From: Simplicispira sedimenti
GTDB lineage: Bacteria; Pseudomonadota; Gammaproteobacteria; Burkholderiales; Burkholderiaceae_C
Direction of reading: 5' to 3'
Length of the DNA: 64,000 nucleotides
NCBI RefSeq assembly: GCF_022760965.1
Contig: NZ_JAKVIJ010000002.1
Span: 62,001 to 126,000 of the forward strand
Part shown: piece after piece, positions 26,204 through 34,968 of the stretch
Layout of the letters: each line of letters starts with the position of its first letter
Numbering within the stretch: the stretch's first letter is position 1
Program-made: the position numbers and the translations under genes
The notes under the pieces: generated by a model
Database searches by the model: none
The model's input: only the letters and a program-made list of their open reading frames with translations
What the model was told of the DNA's origin: nothing

Positions 26204-28486
26204 ATGCGCCGATTCCTATCCCAACGTCCGATCTGGCTCGCCCTGCTGCTGAGCATGGGGATTGGATCGATGGTGGCGCGCACGGTCTGGACCATGCGCC
26301 AGGACGAGTGGGCCTTTGCCGAGCGTAACAACGCCAATCTGGTGAAGGCGCTGGAGCAGTCCCTGGGCTGGACGCTCAGTGCGATGGACCAGTCGCTGCA
26401 GGACGTTGCGACCAAGCTGGAACATCCCGAGGTCATGCAACTGCAGCAGGAAGTGCGCAACACGGTGCTTTTTGACCGCCCCCTGCGTGCCGCCGGCATC
26501 ATGGATGTGTATGTCATCAACAGCCAGGGTGAAATCGTCATCGACTCGGGCGCCATGCCGCCGCGCACGGCCAACTACGCTGACCGTGACTATTTCCAGG
26601 CCTTGATGCGGGGCGAGAAGGAAGGCCTGGTGATCGGGCAGCCTGTGCTGGGCAGGGTCACGCAGACCTGGATGTTGCCGGTGGCACGGGCCTACCGGGG
26701 GGAGAATGGGCGCGTGGCCGGGGTGGTGGTCAGCTCCATCCGACTGAGCTATTTCAACGAGTTGTTCAAATCACTGGACCTGGGGCCGGGCAGCGGTGTG
26801 AACCTGTTCCTCGGTAGCGGCACCATCGTCAGCCGTTATCCCTATGGGGATGACCATGTGGGCAAGTCCCTTGCCGGTACGCCGAACATGCTGCGGTTTT
26901 TGTCGGAGCGCTCGGGCAGCTTCGTGGGGGTGGCTGCGCTGGATGGTGTGGAGCGTTTCTATACCTTTCGGCATGTGGGGCCGTATCCCCTGGTGGTGAA
27001 CGTCGCCCAATCGACCGATGTGATTCTGGCCGACTGGCGCAAGAGCGCCTTGCAACTGTCCTTTTTTGCCCTGGTGCTCATGGCCGGTTGCGTGGGCTTG
27101 GCTGTCTTGTTCACGCGCGAGCTGGGGCGTCGCCAGCAGGTGGCCAGCCAGCTGCAACAGGCAGAGCACTACCTGCGCACTATTCTGGACAACCTGCCCT
27201 CGACCATCAGCTATTGGGACCAGGAGCAGCGCAACCGTTTCATCAACAAGACCAGTCGCGAATTCTTTGGCAGCCCCCCCGAGGCGCTGCAGGGCAAGAC
27301 CGCTGCCGAAGTGCTGGGCGCCGATGGCTACGCCATGGTCCAGCCCTATGTGCTGCAGGCGCTGCAGGGCCACCCCCAGGTGTTCGAGCGCACCGTCACC
27401 ACGGCGTCGGGCGAGGTGCGGCACGTCCACATCACCTACACCCCCGATTGCGAGGGGAACGATGGTCCGGTGCGCGGCATGTTTGCGCAGATGACGGACA
27501 TCACCGAACGCAAGCGCATGGAGGAGGAGCTGTTCAGCGAAAAGGAGCGCATGCGCCTGACGCTCCAGTCCATTGGTGATGCGGTGCTGTGTACCGATGC
27601 GCAGGGGCGTGTCACCTATATCAATCCGGTGGCCCAGCGCATGTCCGGCTGGCAGGCCTTCGATGCGGCGGACCAGGATGTGGATGTCGTGGCACCGCTG
27701 TATCGCAACAATGGCGAGCGCGTGGAACCCAGCCCGGTGCGCCAGGCCCTGGGGTCGGGGAAGCCCTGTGGTCCTACGCGTGGCGTGGTGCTGCACCGCA
27801 AGGACGGACACCGCTACGTGGTCGAGGAAACCGCCAGCCCCATCACCGATCGCCACGGTCACCTCAATGGTGCAGTGATGGTGCTGCACGACGTGACCGA
27901 AACCATGGCCCTGGCCGAGCGCATGGCGCGCCTGGCCCAGTACGACGCCCTGACCGATCTGCCCAACCGCGTGCTGCTGCAGGACCGCGCACGCCAGGCG
28001 CTGGCGTTGGCGCGGCGCGAGGGCAAGTCGCTGGCCGTGATGTACATCGACCTGGATGGCTTCAAGCAGGTCAATGACCGTCTGGGCCACGACCTGGGTG
28101 ACGAATTGCTGGTGCAGTTTGCACGCCGCATGCAGGCGGCGGTGCGTCAGTCGGACACCGTGTGCCGCCAGGGGGGCGATGAGTTCGTGGTGCTGCTGCC
28201 GGGCCTGGACGGGCCGCAGCAGTCCGCGGTGGTGGCGCGCAAGGTACTGGCCGTGTGCCAGGCGCCGTTCGACCTGCAGGGCCACGAAGTCCGCGTGGGT
28301 CTCAGCGCAGGGCTGGCGCTGTTCCCGCAGCACGGCAGTGCCTTTGAAGAACTGGCGCGTCACGCCGACACCGCCATGTACGCGGCCAAGCGTTCCGGGC
28401 GCATGCAGGTGCGCTGCTACGCGGGGGAGGCGCAGGAGCCTGAATTGCTGGCTCAGGCCTCGGACAGCACCTCCGAGCTGGTTTGA
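26204..28486 (+). CDS. Membrane-bound diguanylate cyclase (Cache-PAS-PAS-GGDEF)
   Basis: A 760-residue protein. TM1 (about 10-28) and TM2 (about 285-306) bracket a periplasmic Cache-type sensor of about 250 residues (YVINSQGEIVIDSG, YADRDYFQAL). Two cytoplasmic PAS units follow (about 325-440 and 445-570), then GGDEF (about 590-745) with an intact GGDEF motif near 657. It should make cyclic-di-GMP in response to a small extracellular ligand. No EAL domain is present, and no RxxD inhibitory site was evident to me just before GGDEF. The TACAAT at 26173 looks like a minus 10 box but has no convincing minus 35. A repeat copy begins directly after the stop codon. Confidence 0.9.
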   Translation: MRRFLSQRPIWLALLLSMGIGSMVARTVWTMRQDEWAFAERNNANLVKALEQSLGWTLSAMDQSLQDVATKLEHPEVMQLQQEVRNTVLFDRPLRAAGIMDVYVINSQGEIVIDSGAMPPRTANYADRDYFQALMRGEKEGLVIGQPVLGRVTQTWMLPVARAYRGENGRVAGVVVSSIRLSYFNELFKSLDLGPGSGVNLFLGSGTIVSRYPYGDDHVGKSLAGTPNMLRFLSERSGSFVGVAALDGVERFYTFRHVGPYPLVVNVAQSTDVILADWRKSALQLSFFALVLMAGCVGLAVLFTRELGRRQQVASQLQQAEHYLRTILDNLPSTISYWDQEQRNRFINKTSREFFGSPPEALQGKTAAEVLGADGYAMVQPYVLQALQGHPQVFERTVTTASGEVRHVHITYTPDCEGNDGPVRGMFAQMTDITERKRMEEELFSEKERMRLTLQSIGDAVLCTDAQGRVTYINPVAQRMSGWQAFDAADQDVDVVAPLYRNNGERVEPSPVRQALGSGKPCGPTRGVVLHRKDGHRYVVEETASPITDRHGHLNGAVMVLHDVTETMALAERMARLAQYDALTDLPNRVLLQDRARQALALARREGKSLAVMYIDLDGFKQVNDRLGHDLGDELLVQFARRMQAAVRQSDTVCRQGGDEFVVLLPGLDGPQQSAVVARKVLAVCQAPFDLQGHEVRVGLSAGLALFPQHGSAFEELARHADTAMYAAKRSGRMQVRCYAGEAQEPELLAQASDSTSELV

Positions 28487-28550
28487 GTTGCTATTAAAAC
28501 AATAGCTGCCAGCGCTCTTGTCGACTGCCTTGAGGCCAATTTGGGTCTTG
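28487..28550 (+). repeat. Dispersed ~60-bp palindromic repeat, copy 4
   Basis: The copy begins at the base after the diguanylate cyclase stop: GTTGCTAT, A-rich spacer, CAATAGCTGCC, AGCGCT, variable bases and GAGGCCAATTTGGG. The second GCGCT arm is degraded. Its position suggests a role, or at least tolerance, as a 3' end structure between this gene and lldD. Confidence 0.75.
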
Positions 28551-28642
28551 AATGCAAATTTGGTCCAAGGCGCGAAAGTAATTTTTGATGGCCTGGCGCC
28601 AGCATGCGACCTACCATTGCGGCCAACCAGAACCAGACCCCC

Positions 28643-28648
28643 AAGGAG
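28643..28648 (+). promoter_or_regulatory. Ribosome-binding site that decides the lldD start
   Basis: AAGGAG sits six bases before a GTG codon at 28655. It lies within the frame that could be opened from an ATG at 28604, which lacks such a site, so GTG is the better start. Confidence 0.7.
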
Positions 28649-28654
28649 ATCCGC

Positions 28655-29818
28655 GTGCCCGACCTGTCCACCATCACCTGCATCGAAGACCTGCGCCGCA
28701 TCGCCAAGCGCCGCGTGCCCCGCATGTTCTACGACTACTGCGATTCGGGCTCGTGGACGGAGGGCACCTACCGCTCCAACGAGGAAGATTTCCAGAAGAT
28801 CAAGCTGCGCCAGCGCGTGGCCGTGAACATGACCGGGCGCACCACGCGCACCACCATGGTGGGCCAGGACGTGGCCATGCCCGTGGCGCTGGCGCCCACG
28901 GGCCTGACCGGCATGCAGCACGCCGACGGCGAGATCCTCGCGGCCCGTGCGGCGCGCGATTTCGGCGTGCCCTTCACCCTCTCGACCATGAGCATCTGCT
29001 CCATCGAGGACGTGGCCCAGCACGCCGGCCCCGGCTTCTGGTTCCAGCTCTACGTGATGCGCGACCGCGACTACATCGAGCGCCTGATCGACCGCGCCAA
29101 GGCCGCCGGCTGCTCGGCCCTGCAGCTCACGCTGGACCTGCAGATCCTGGGCCAGCGCCACAAGGACATCAAGAACGGCCTCTCGTCGCCCCCGAAGCCC
29201 ACGCTGGCCAACCTCATCAACCTGGCCACCAAGCCGCACTGGTGCCTGGGCATGCTGGGCACCAAGCGCCGCACCTTCGGCAACATCGTAGGCCACGCCA
29301 AGGGCGTGGGCGACATGTCCTCGCTCTCGTCCTGGACGGTGGAGCAGTTCGACCCCGAGCTCAACTGGGGCGACGTGGAGTGGATCAAGAAGCGCTGGGG
29401 CGGCAAGCTCATCCTCAAGGGCATCATGGACGCCGAGGATGCGCGCCTGGCCGTGGACAGCGGCGCCGACGCGCTCATCGTCAGCAACCACGGCGGCCGC
29501 CAGCTCGACGGCGCGCCCTCGTCCATCGCCGCGTTGCCCGGCATCGTGCAGGCCGTGGGCAAGGACATCGAGGTCTGGATGGACGGCGGCATTCGCAGCG
29601 GCCAGGATGTGCTCAAGGCCCGCGCCCTGGGCGCGCGCGGCACGCTGATCGGGCGCAGCTTCCTCTACGGCCTGGGCGCCTACGGCGAACTGGGCGTGAT
29701 GCGTGTGCTGGAGATCATCCGCAAGGAGCTCGACCTCACCATGGCCTTCTGCGGCCGCACCGACATCAACCAGGTCGATACCTCCATCCTGCTGCCGGGA
29801 ACGTATCCGACGGCTTGA
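28655..29818 (+). CDS. lldD: FMN-dependent L-lactate dehydrogenase / alpha-hydroxy-acid dehydrogenase
   Basis: The 387-residue enzyme oxidises L-lactate (or a related 2-hydroxy acid) to the keto acid and passes electrons to the respiratory chain. The FMN/substrate signature SNHGGRQLDG with the catalytic His is intact, as are MFYDYCDSGSWTE, LAPTGLTGMQH and WMDGGIRSGQD. The start is GTG with a good Shine-Dalgarno; reading from ATG at 28604 would add 17 non-conserved residues. Substrate choice cannot be fixed from sequence alone; other family members use glycolate or mandelate. dinB begins 9 bp after its stop, although no functional link is expected. Confidence 0.85.
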   Translation: MPDLSTITCIEDLRRIAKRRVPRMFYDYCDSGSWTEGTYRSNEEDFQKIKLRQRVAVNMTGRTTRTTMVGQDVAMPVALAPTGLTGMQHADGEILAARAARDFGVPFTLSTMSICSIEDVAQHAGPGFWFQLYVMRDRDYIERLIDRAKAAGCSALQLTLDLQILGQRHKDIKNGLSSPPKPTLANLINLATKPHWCLGMLGTKRRTFGNIVGHAKGVGDMSSLSSWTVEQFDPELNWGDVEWIKKRWGGKLILKGIMDAEDARLAVDSGADALIVSNHGGRQLDGAPSSIAALPGIVQAVGKDIEVWMDGGIRSGQDVLKARALGARGTLIGRSFLYGLGAYGELGVMRVLEIIRKELDLTMAFCGRTDINQVDTSILLPGTYPTA

Positions 29819-29827
29819 GGTGAAACA

Positions 29828-31057
29828 ATGGCGGCCGTGACCGCCACCGACAGATCCTTGCCGCGCCGCATCGCCCACCTGGACATGGATGCCTTCTATG
29901 CCAGCGTGGAACTGCTGCGCTACCCGCAACTCCAGGGCCTGCCCGTGGTGATCGGCGGCGGGCGCCGGGCCTGCGACAGCGTGCTCACCACCGAAGGCTC
30001 GGGCCTGCCGCTGCACGAGATTCCGCGCTCCGCCTTTCCGCTGCTGCAGGGCTACACCGGGCGCGGCGTGATCACCACCGCCACCTACGCGGCGCGTGCG
30101 TTCGGCGTGGGCTCGGCCATGGGGCTCATGAAGGCCGCGCGCCTGTGCCCGCAGGCCATCCTGCTGCCAGTGGACTTTGACGAGTACCGACGCTATTCGC
30201 GCCGTTTCAAGGAAATCATCACCGACATCGCGCCGGTGATGGAGGACCGGGGCGTGGACGAGGTCTATATCGACTTCACCCACGTGCCCGGCGGCCAGCG
30301 CGAGGGCGGGCGCGTGCTGGCGCGGCTGATCCAGAAAAGCATCTTCGACGCCACGGGCCTGACCTGCTCCATCGGCGTGGCGCCCAACAAGCTGCTGGCC
30401 AAGATGGCGAGCGAATTCCACAAGCCCAAGGGCATTTCCATCGTGCACGAGGCCGACCTGCAGGCGCTGGTCTGGCCGCTGGCCTGCCGCAAGATCAACG
30501 GCATCGGCCCCAAGGCCGACGAGAAGCTGGCGCGCCATGGCATCCACACCATCGGTGAATTGGCGGCCCGCCCGCGCGACTGGCTGGTGCAGCATCTCGG
30601 CAAGGCCACCGGTGCCTGGCTGCACGACGCCGCGTGGGGCCGCGACGAGCGCCCGGTGGTCACCGAGAGCGAGCCCGTGAGCATGAGCCGCGAAACCACC
30701 TTTGACCGCGACCTGCACGCCGTGCACGACCGCGCCGAACTCGGCGCCATCTTCACCGACCTGTGCCAGCGCGTGGCGCAGGACCTGCAGCGCAAGGGCT
30801 ACGTGGGCCGCACCATCGGGATCAAGCTGCGCTACGAGGATTTCCGCGCCGTCACCCGCGACCAGACCATTGCCGAGCCCACGCACGACGCGGCGACCAT
30901 CCGCCGCGTGGCGGGCCTGTGCCTCAAGCGTGTGCCGCTGCAGCGGCGCATACGCCTGCTGGGGGTGCGCGTGGCATCCCTGGTGCCGGTGGCGCCGCAC
31001 AGCGCCGACAGCATGCCGCCGGGGCGGGAGCAATGTTCCACCCTGGGTCTTTTCTGA
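29828..31057 (+). CDS. dinB: DNA polymerase IV (Y-family)
   Basis: The 409-residue translesion polymerase shows HLDMDAFYASVE (catalytic Asp and steric residues), GVDEVYIDFT (second acidic pair; canonical enzymes have S(I/L)DEA(Y/F)LD), CSIGVAPNKLLAKMAS and the helix-hairpin-helix INGIGPKADEKL. It ends in CSTLGLF, a beta-clamp-binding motif at the extreme C-terminus. The palm residues Asp and Glu of VDEVYID are kept. It sits 9 bp after lldD and may be co-transcribed; I see no LexA-type CTGT-N8-ACAG box just upstream. Confidence 0.93.
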   Translation: MAAVTATDRSLPRRIAHLDMDAFYASVELLRYPQLQGLPVVIGGGRRACDSVLTTEGSGLPLHEIPRSAFPLLQGYTGRGVITTATYAARAFGVGSAMGLMKAARLCPQAILLPVDFDEYRRYSRRFKEIITDIAPVMEDRGVDEVYIDFTHVPGGQREGGRVLARLIQKSIFDATGLTCSIGVAPNKLLAKMASEFHKPKGISIVHEADLQALVWPLACRKINGIGPKADEKLARHGIHTIGELAARPRDWLVQHLGKATGAWLHDAAWGRDERPVVTESEPVSMSRETTFDRDLHAVHDRAELGAIFTDLCQRVAQDLQRKGYVGRTIGIKLRYEDFRAVTRDQTIAEPTHDAATIRRVAGLCLKRVPLQRRIRLLGVRVASLVPVAPHSADSMPPGREQCSTLGLF

Positions 31058-31150
31058 CAATCCGGGTTATTACGTAAATTTTTGTGTCAGCATACAGGTG
31101 CACAATGGTTCGCACCGTTTCAGTGCTGAACCTTTCGGCTGGACTTACCT

Positions 31151-32713
31151 ATGCGCGTCAACCTTCCCGTCACCAACAACGAATACGATTTCCCGGCCGA
31201 CGAACTGCTGATGTCCACCACAGATACCAAGGGGGTGCTGACGCACTGCAACGCGCCCTTTGCACGGGTCAGTGGCTTCACCATGGAAGAACTCATGGGC
31301 CAGCCGCACAACATGATCCGCCACCCGGACATGCCGCCCGAGGCCTACAAGGATATGTGGGCCACCATTGGGCGCGGCCGCAGCTGGACGGGCTTTGTGA
31401 AGAACCGGCGCAAGAACGGCGACTTCTACTGGGTGCAGGCCCATGTCACGCCCATCATGCGCGAGGGCAAGCCGGTGGGCTACCTGTCGGTGCGCACCAA
31501 GCCCACGCGCGAGCAGGTCCAGGCCGCCGAGGCCTTGTATGCCCGCGTCAAGCAGGAACGCGAGTCCGGACGCCAGACCATCCGTATCCATGCGGGCGGC
31601 GTGCGCAGCACCAGTGTGTGGGACAACGTTCGCAGGGCGTATCGCTCGGGCCCCACGCTGCGCTTGACGGCCATGATGCTGCCGCTCATGCTGGTGTCCC
31701 TGGTGCCGGGCTGGATGGGCTGGAACGACGGCATGGCCGTGGCCTTGCAAACCCTCGCCTGGTTGGTGGTGGCGGGCCTGGTGCTGGCGCGTTACCACGT
31801 GAGCATGACGCTGCCCATCCGCAGCCTGCGCAGGCTGCTCAACGGCATGGCCAGCGGTGATCTGACCCACCGTGAGCCCACCCTGCCCATGACCCATGTG
31901 CTGGGCAAGGTCATGATGCGCGTGCAGCGCCTGCAGCTCAACATCCGCGCGGTGGTGGGCGATGCGATGGAGGAGATGGAGAAGTTCAGTGCGGTGTCGG
32001 CCGAGATGGCGCAGAGCGCGCTGGATTTGTCCGGCCGTGCCGAATCCCAGGCCAGCAGCCTGGAAGAATCTGCCGCCGCCATGGAACAACTCTCTGCCAC
32101 GGTGGAAAACTCCAGCGAGGCCGCCCAGAAGGTGGTGCGTGAAAGCCACCACAGTGCCGAACTGGCGACCCAGGGCGGGCAGGCGGTGAATCAGGTCAGC
32201 CAGGTGGTTGGTGCCATCGAGCAGTCTTCACGCAAGATGGGGCAGATCATCTCGACCATCGAGGGCATCGCCTTTCAGACCAACATCCTGGCGCTCAATG
32301 CAGCCGTTGAGGCCGCGCGTGCGGGTGAGCAGGGGCGTGGCTTTGCTGTGGTGGCAGGGGAGGTGCGCAGCCTGGCGCAGCGCTCGTCCGAGGCTGCCAA
32401 GGAAATCCAGGCGCTCATCAACGAGTCGGCCAGCAACATCGGCCGCGGTGCGGGCCTGATGCAGTCGGCCAGCAAAACCATCGAACAGGTGGTGCAGTCG
32501 GTGGCGCACGTCAATACCCTGATGGGCCAGATGGGTGTCGCAGCGCGCGAGCAGGCAGAGGGCATCTCACAGGTCAACGAGGCCGTTACCCTGCTCGATC
32601 GGGACACCCAGCAGAACGCAGCCTTGGCGGAACAATCGGCCGCAGCATCCCGCGTCATGAGTGACAGTGCTGCCGTGTTGGGCCGTACCTTGGAAGTGTT
32701 CCGCGTGCATTGA
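31151..32713 (+). CDS. Aer-like methyl-accepting chemotaxis protein (PAS sensor)
   Basis: A 520-residue receptor. A PAS domain at 1-120 carries the Aer-type NMIRHPDMPPEAYKDMW block; two close membrane helices (about 170-212) have almost no periplasmic loop; HAMP follows (about 213-262), then the MCP signalling domain with the conserved tip IAFQTNILALNAAVEAARAG. It should bind a cofactor (FAD or haem) and report redox or energy state to CheA. No other che gene is in the window. No pentapeptide CheR tether is present at the C-terminus (ends EVFRVH). Confidence 0.92.
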   Translation: MRVNLPVTNNEYDFPADELLMSTTDTKGVLTHCNAPFARVSGFTMEELMGQPHNMIRHPDMPPEAYKDMWATIGRGRSWTGFVKNRRKNGDFYWVQAHVTPIMREGKPVGYLSVRTKPTREQVQAAEALYARVKQERESGRQTIRIHAGGVRSTSVWDNVRRAYRSGPTLRLTAMMLPLMLVSLVPGWMGWNDGMAVALQTLAWLVVAGLVLARYHVSMTLPIRSLRRLLNGMASGDLTHREPTLPMTHVLGKVMMRVQRLQLNIRAVVGDAMEEMEKFSAVSAEMAQSALDLSGRAESQASSLEESAAAMEQLSATVENSSEAAQKVVRESHHSAELATQGGQAVNQVSQVVGAIEQSSRKMGQIISTIEGIAFQTNILALNAAVEAARAGEQGRGFAVVAGEVRSLAQRSSEAAKEIQALINESASNIGRGAGLMQSASKTIEQVVQSVAHVNTLMGQMGVAAREQAEGISQVNEAVTLLDRDTQQNAALAEQSAAASRVMSDSAAVLGRTLEVFRVH

Positions 32714-32733
32714 AGCTCGGCTGCGGGCAGGAC

Positions 32734-32757
32734 GGGTGTTCGGCTGAGGCCGCACCC
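32734..32757 (+). terminator. Hairpin after the chemoreceptor gene
   Basis: GGGTG (32734-32738) and CGGC (32741-32744) pair with GCCG (32749-32752) and CACCC (32753-32757) around a TGAG loop, with a two-base bulge. There is no U tract, so it is a weak candidate for transcription termination. Confidence 0.4.
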
Positions 32758-32762
32758 GCTCC

Positions 32763-32791
32763 TTGACGAAAACTTACGTCAGTCTTACATT
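32763..32791 (+). promoter_or_regulatory. Candidate sigma-70 promoter for the small membrane protein gene
   Basis: TTGACG (32763-32768), 17-base spacer and TACATT (32786-32791). The minus 35 matches 5 of 6 and the minus 10 matches 4 of 6. A TGACG/CGTCA dyad overlaps the minus 35 and spacer. The predicted start near 32798 would fall inside the following inverted repeat. Confidence 0.5.
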
Positions 32792-32820
32792 GGAGTCCCC
32801 GTCGCGCCGGGAGACTCCAA
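32790..32820 (+). promoter_or_regulatory. Inverted repeat ending on a start codon (operator or leader hairpin)
   Basis: TTGGAGTC (32790-32797) plus CCCG pair with CGGG (32808-32811) plus GACTCCAA (32813-32820): twelve pairs with a single bulged A and a six-base loop. The 3' arm contains the only Shine-Dalgarno-like sequence (GGGAGA, 32809-32814), and its last base is the A of the ATG at 32820. Confidence 0.6.
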
Positions 32821-33089
32821 TGACCCTCGAAGAGCTGCAACGCATCAAGCAATGGCATGTGGACCACAAGGCCGAGCATCCCTTGGAATACTACTTGTGG
32901 GATGTCGTGCTGACACTGTGGCTCATGGGCTGGGTGGGGTGGTTTCCCGCCTACCTGTTTGACCAGTGGTGGGGTGTTCCCTTGTGTTGCTTGGGTATGC
33001 TGATTCCCAGCATCTATGTCACTTGGCGCAGCAGCGCGCACCGGCGCCACAAGCTGCGCTGCGACTGGCTGGATTTTCGTCGTTCGTGA
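32820..33089 (+). CDS. Small two-helix membrane protein, unknown function
   Basis: I do not recognise this 89-residue protein. After a soluble N-terminus (MTLEELQRIKQWHVDHKAEH) come two tryptophan-rich hydrophobic segments (about 25-47, LWDVVLTLWLMGWVGWFPAYLF; and 50-68) and a basic, hydrophilic tail RSSAHRRHKLRCDW. That pattern suggests an inner-membrane hairpin with both ends in the cytoplasm. ATG at 32820 is chosen because the upstream frame lies in the promoter. The start codon is embedded in the edge of an inverted repeat. It converges on queF. Confidence 0.65.
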   Translation: MTLEELQRIKQWHVDHKAEHPLEYYLWDVVLTLWLMGWVGWFPAYLFDQWWGVPLCCLGMLIPSIYVTWRSSAHRRHKLRCDWLDFRRS

Positions 33090-33126
33090 CCCGCCCTGGG
33101 GCGGTTGCTTGCAGCACCCAAGGCGC

Positions 33127-33972
33127 TCACTGGCGCGCAGTACGGATGTTCTTGGGCATCGCCTGCGGGTGGCTGGTGCGCCAGGGGTTGATGTCCAGGC
33201 CCCCGCGGCGCGTGTAGCGCGCATACACCTCCAGTTTGATGGGCTTGCAGCGCGTCCATAGGTCCATGTAGATGCGCTCCACGCATTGCTCATGGAATTC
33301 GTTGTGGTTGCGAAAGCTCACGATGTACTGCAGCAGCCGTTCCTGGTCGATCTGTGGGCCGCTGTAGGCGATGCGCACGCTGCCCCAGTCGGGCTGGCCG
33401 GTGACCAGGCAGTTGCTCTTGAGCAGGTGGCTCACCAGCACCTCGCTGACCGGCGCTTCGTCCATGGCAGCGCGCAGCAGCTCGGGCGCGGGCTGGTAGG
33501 TGTCGCATTCGATGTCCAGCCGGTCCAGCAGCAGCCCGTCGAGCTCGTGCAGCGGCTCCTGGTCAAACTGCTCCGGCAGCACCAGGCGCACGCCCACGGT
33601 GCCCGGAGTTTCGGCGCCACGCCAGACGGCCTCACTGATATCGGCGCGCAGGCGCGCCTGCACGTCCTGTGCGGTGGCAAAGCGCGTGTTGTTGTAGCTG
33701 TTGAGGTAGAGCTTGAAGGACTTGCTCTCCACAATGTTTGGCGTCTCGCACGGTACGGTGATGTGTGCAAGGGCCACCTGCGGCTTGCCGCGCTCGTTGA
33801 GCCAGGACAGTTCAAACGCCGTCCACAGGTCTGCGCCGACAAAGGGCACGCTGCCCGTGATGCCGATCTCAGCCCGCTTGGGCGCACGCGCCAGGGGGAA
33901 CAGCAGCGAAGGGTCGTACTGATCGGCGTAGGCCGACGCCTTGCCCAGTGGGGATTGGTCTGGCGAATGCAT
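33127..33972 (-). CDS. queF: NADPH-dependent 7-cyano-7-deazaguanine reductase
   Basis: A 281-residue enzyme of the long (E. coli-type, tunnelling-fold tandem) QueF class. It reduces preQ0 to preQ1 for queuosine in tRNA. The family motif ESKSFKLYLNSYNN (around 83-96) and the catalytic Cys in KSNCLVTGQPDWG (near 187) are both present; ERIYMDLWTRC lies in the second half. The gene order yaaA then queF on the same strand is separated by a 61 bp gap that is almost entirely a dispersed repeat. Confidence 0.94.
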   Translation of the reverse strand: MHSPDQSPLGKASAYADQYDPSLLFPLARAPKRAEIGITGSVPFVGADLWTAFELSWLNERGKPQVALAHITVPCETPNIVESKSFKLYLNSYNNTRFATAQDVQARLRADISEAVWRGAETPGTVGVRLVLPEQFDQEPLHELDGLLLDRLDIECDTYQPAPELLRAAMDEAPVSEVLVSHLLKSNCLVTGQPDWGSVRIAYSGPQIDQERLLQYIVSFRNHNEFHEQCVERIYMDLWTRCKPIKLEVYARYTRRGGLDINPWRTSHPQAMPKNIRTARQ

Positions 33973-33982
33973 GGGAAATTGA

Positions 33983-34044
33983 TTTTGCTATAAAAATGAT
34001 AGCTTTTAACGCTTGTTTCGCGGGCGCTAGAGGCTACTTTAGCC
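33983..34044 (+). repeat. Dispersed ~60-bp palindromic repeat, copy 5
   Basis: Very complete: TTTTGCTAT, A run, ATGATAGCT, AACGCTT, variable bases, GGGCGCTAGAGGC and TACTTTAGCC. It fills the yaaA-queF gap, and its right end overlaps the 3' end of yaaA, supplying the last Leu and Lys codons and the stop (34034-34036). Confidence 0.8.
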
Positions 34045-34810
34045 TGCGTCTGAACACCATCCGGTCGGTGCTGGAGGCGGCGGCATCGTGGGCCCAGCCT
34101 TCGGCGTCGAAGCCCCGCAGATCCTCTGGTTTGCGTGCCCGCTGCTGGATGGCGTGGCGGGCCATCAGCCCGCGTGCGCGCTTGGCGTGAAAGCTGATGA
34201 TTTTCCAGCTGCCGCCTTTCCAGTCCTCGAACACGCATTCGACCACGCGTGGACGCAGCGCCTTGCGGTCCACGGCCTTGAAGTATTCCTGCGAGGCCAG
34301 GTTCAGCAGCACCGGCGCCGGGTCGTCGGCCAGGCGCTGGTTCAGGTGCTCGGCCAGCCGGTCACCCCAAAACTGGTACAGGTTGGCGCCCGCCGGCGTG
34401 GCCAGGCGCGTGCCCATTTCCAGGCGGTAGGGCTGCATCCAGTCCAGTGGGCGCAGCACGCCGTACAGGCCGCTGAGGATGGCCAGGTGATCCTGGGCCC
34501 AGTCCAGGTCGCTGCGTGCCAGGCTGCGCGCGTCCAGCCCTTCGTACACATCGCCGTTGAAGGTCAGCAGGGCAGGGCGTGCGTTCTTTGCCGTGAAGCG
34601 GGGTGACCATGCCGCATAGCGCGCCACGTTGAGTGCGGCCAGCGCATCGCTCAGGTGCATCAGCGAGGCCACCTGCTGCGGCGCCAGGGGGCGCAGCACC
34701 TCGATGAGTTGCGCGGCCTCCTGGCGAAACTCCGGCAAGGTGTGCGGCAGCTCAGCGGGCAGCGGGGTGTCCAGGTCGAGTGACTTGGCGGGGGAGAGCA
34801 TGATCAGCAT
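34034..34810 (-). CDS. yaaA: Peroxide stress protein YaaA
   Basis: The 258-residue protein (same length as E. coli YaaA) starts MLIMLSPAKSLD, the family hallmark. It also shows FNGDVYEGLDA, ILSGLYGVLRPLD, and the C-terminal block DWKGGSWKIISFHAKRARG. In E. coli it lowers free iron during hydrogen peroxide stress. A start ten codons upstream is possible but not conserved. The final two codons and the stop are contributed by the repeat element that lies between this gene and queF. Confidence 0.93.
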   Translation of the reverse strand: MLIMLSPAKSLDLDTPLPAELPHTLPEFRQEAAQLIEVLRPLAPQQVASLMHLSDALAALNVARYAAWSPRFTAKNARPALLTFNGDVYEGLDARSLARSDLDWAQDHLAILSGLYGVLRPLDWMQPYRLEMGTRLATPAGANLYQFWGDRLAEHLNQRLADDPAPVLLNLASQEYFKAVDRKALRPRVVECVFEDWKGGSWKIISFHAKRARGLMARHAIQQRARKPEDLRGFDAEGWAHDAAASSTDRMVFRRRLK

Positions 34811-34907
34811 GGCAGAGGTGGGCGGCAAGGGGGATGACAACAGCTTTCAGCTTAGCGCCGCTGGACCGCCCTGGCGCGGTCGCCGCGGCAAAGCCACAGA
34901 AGGCACA

Positions 34908-34945
34908 AACCCTGCAAAAGGCCGCGGCTGCAACCTTGCAGGGTT
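34908..34945 (-). terminator. Perfect 10-bp inverted repeat downstream of rne
   Basis: AACCCTGCAA (34908-34917) and TTGCAGGGTT (34936-34945) flank an 18-base loop that itself contains GCCGCGGC. It lies 24 bp after the rne stop on the rne side of the yaaA-rne gap. There is no U tract; it could act as terminator or as a 3'-end stabilising hairpin. Confidence 0.55.
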
Positions 34946-34968
34946 TGCTGTATGCCTTGCGGCTCCGG

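Noticed and set aside
26771..31060. A 1429-codon open frame on the minus strand across four plus-strand genes
   Set aside because: It is antisense to the diguanylate cyclase, lldD and dinB, all with intact motifs on the plus strand. Its His/Gln/Ala/Arg-rich composition is typical of a shadow frame in high-GC DNA.
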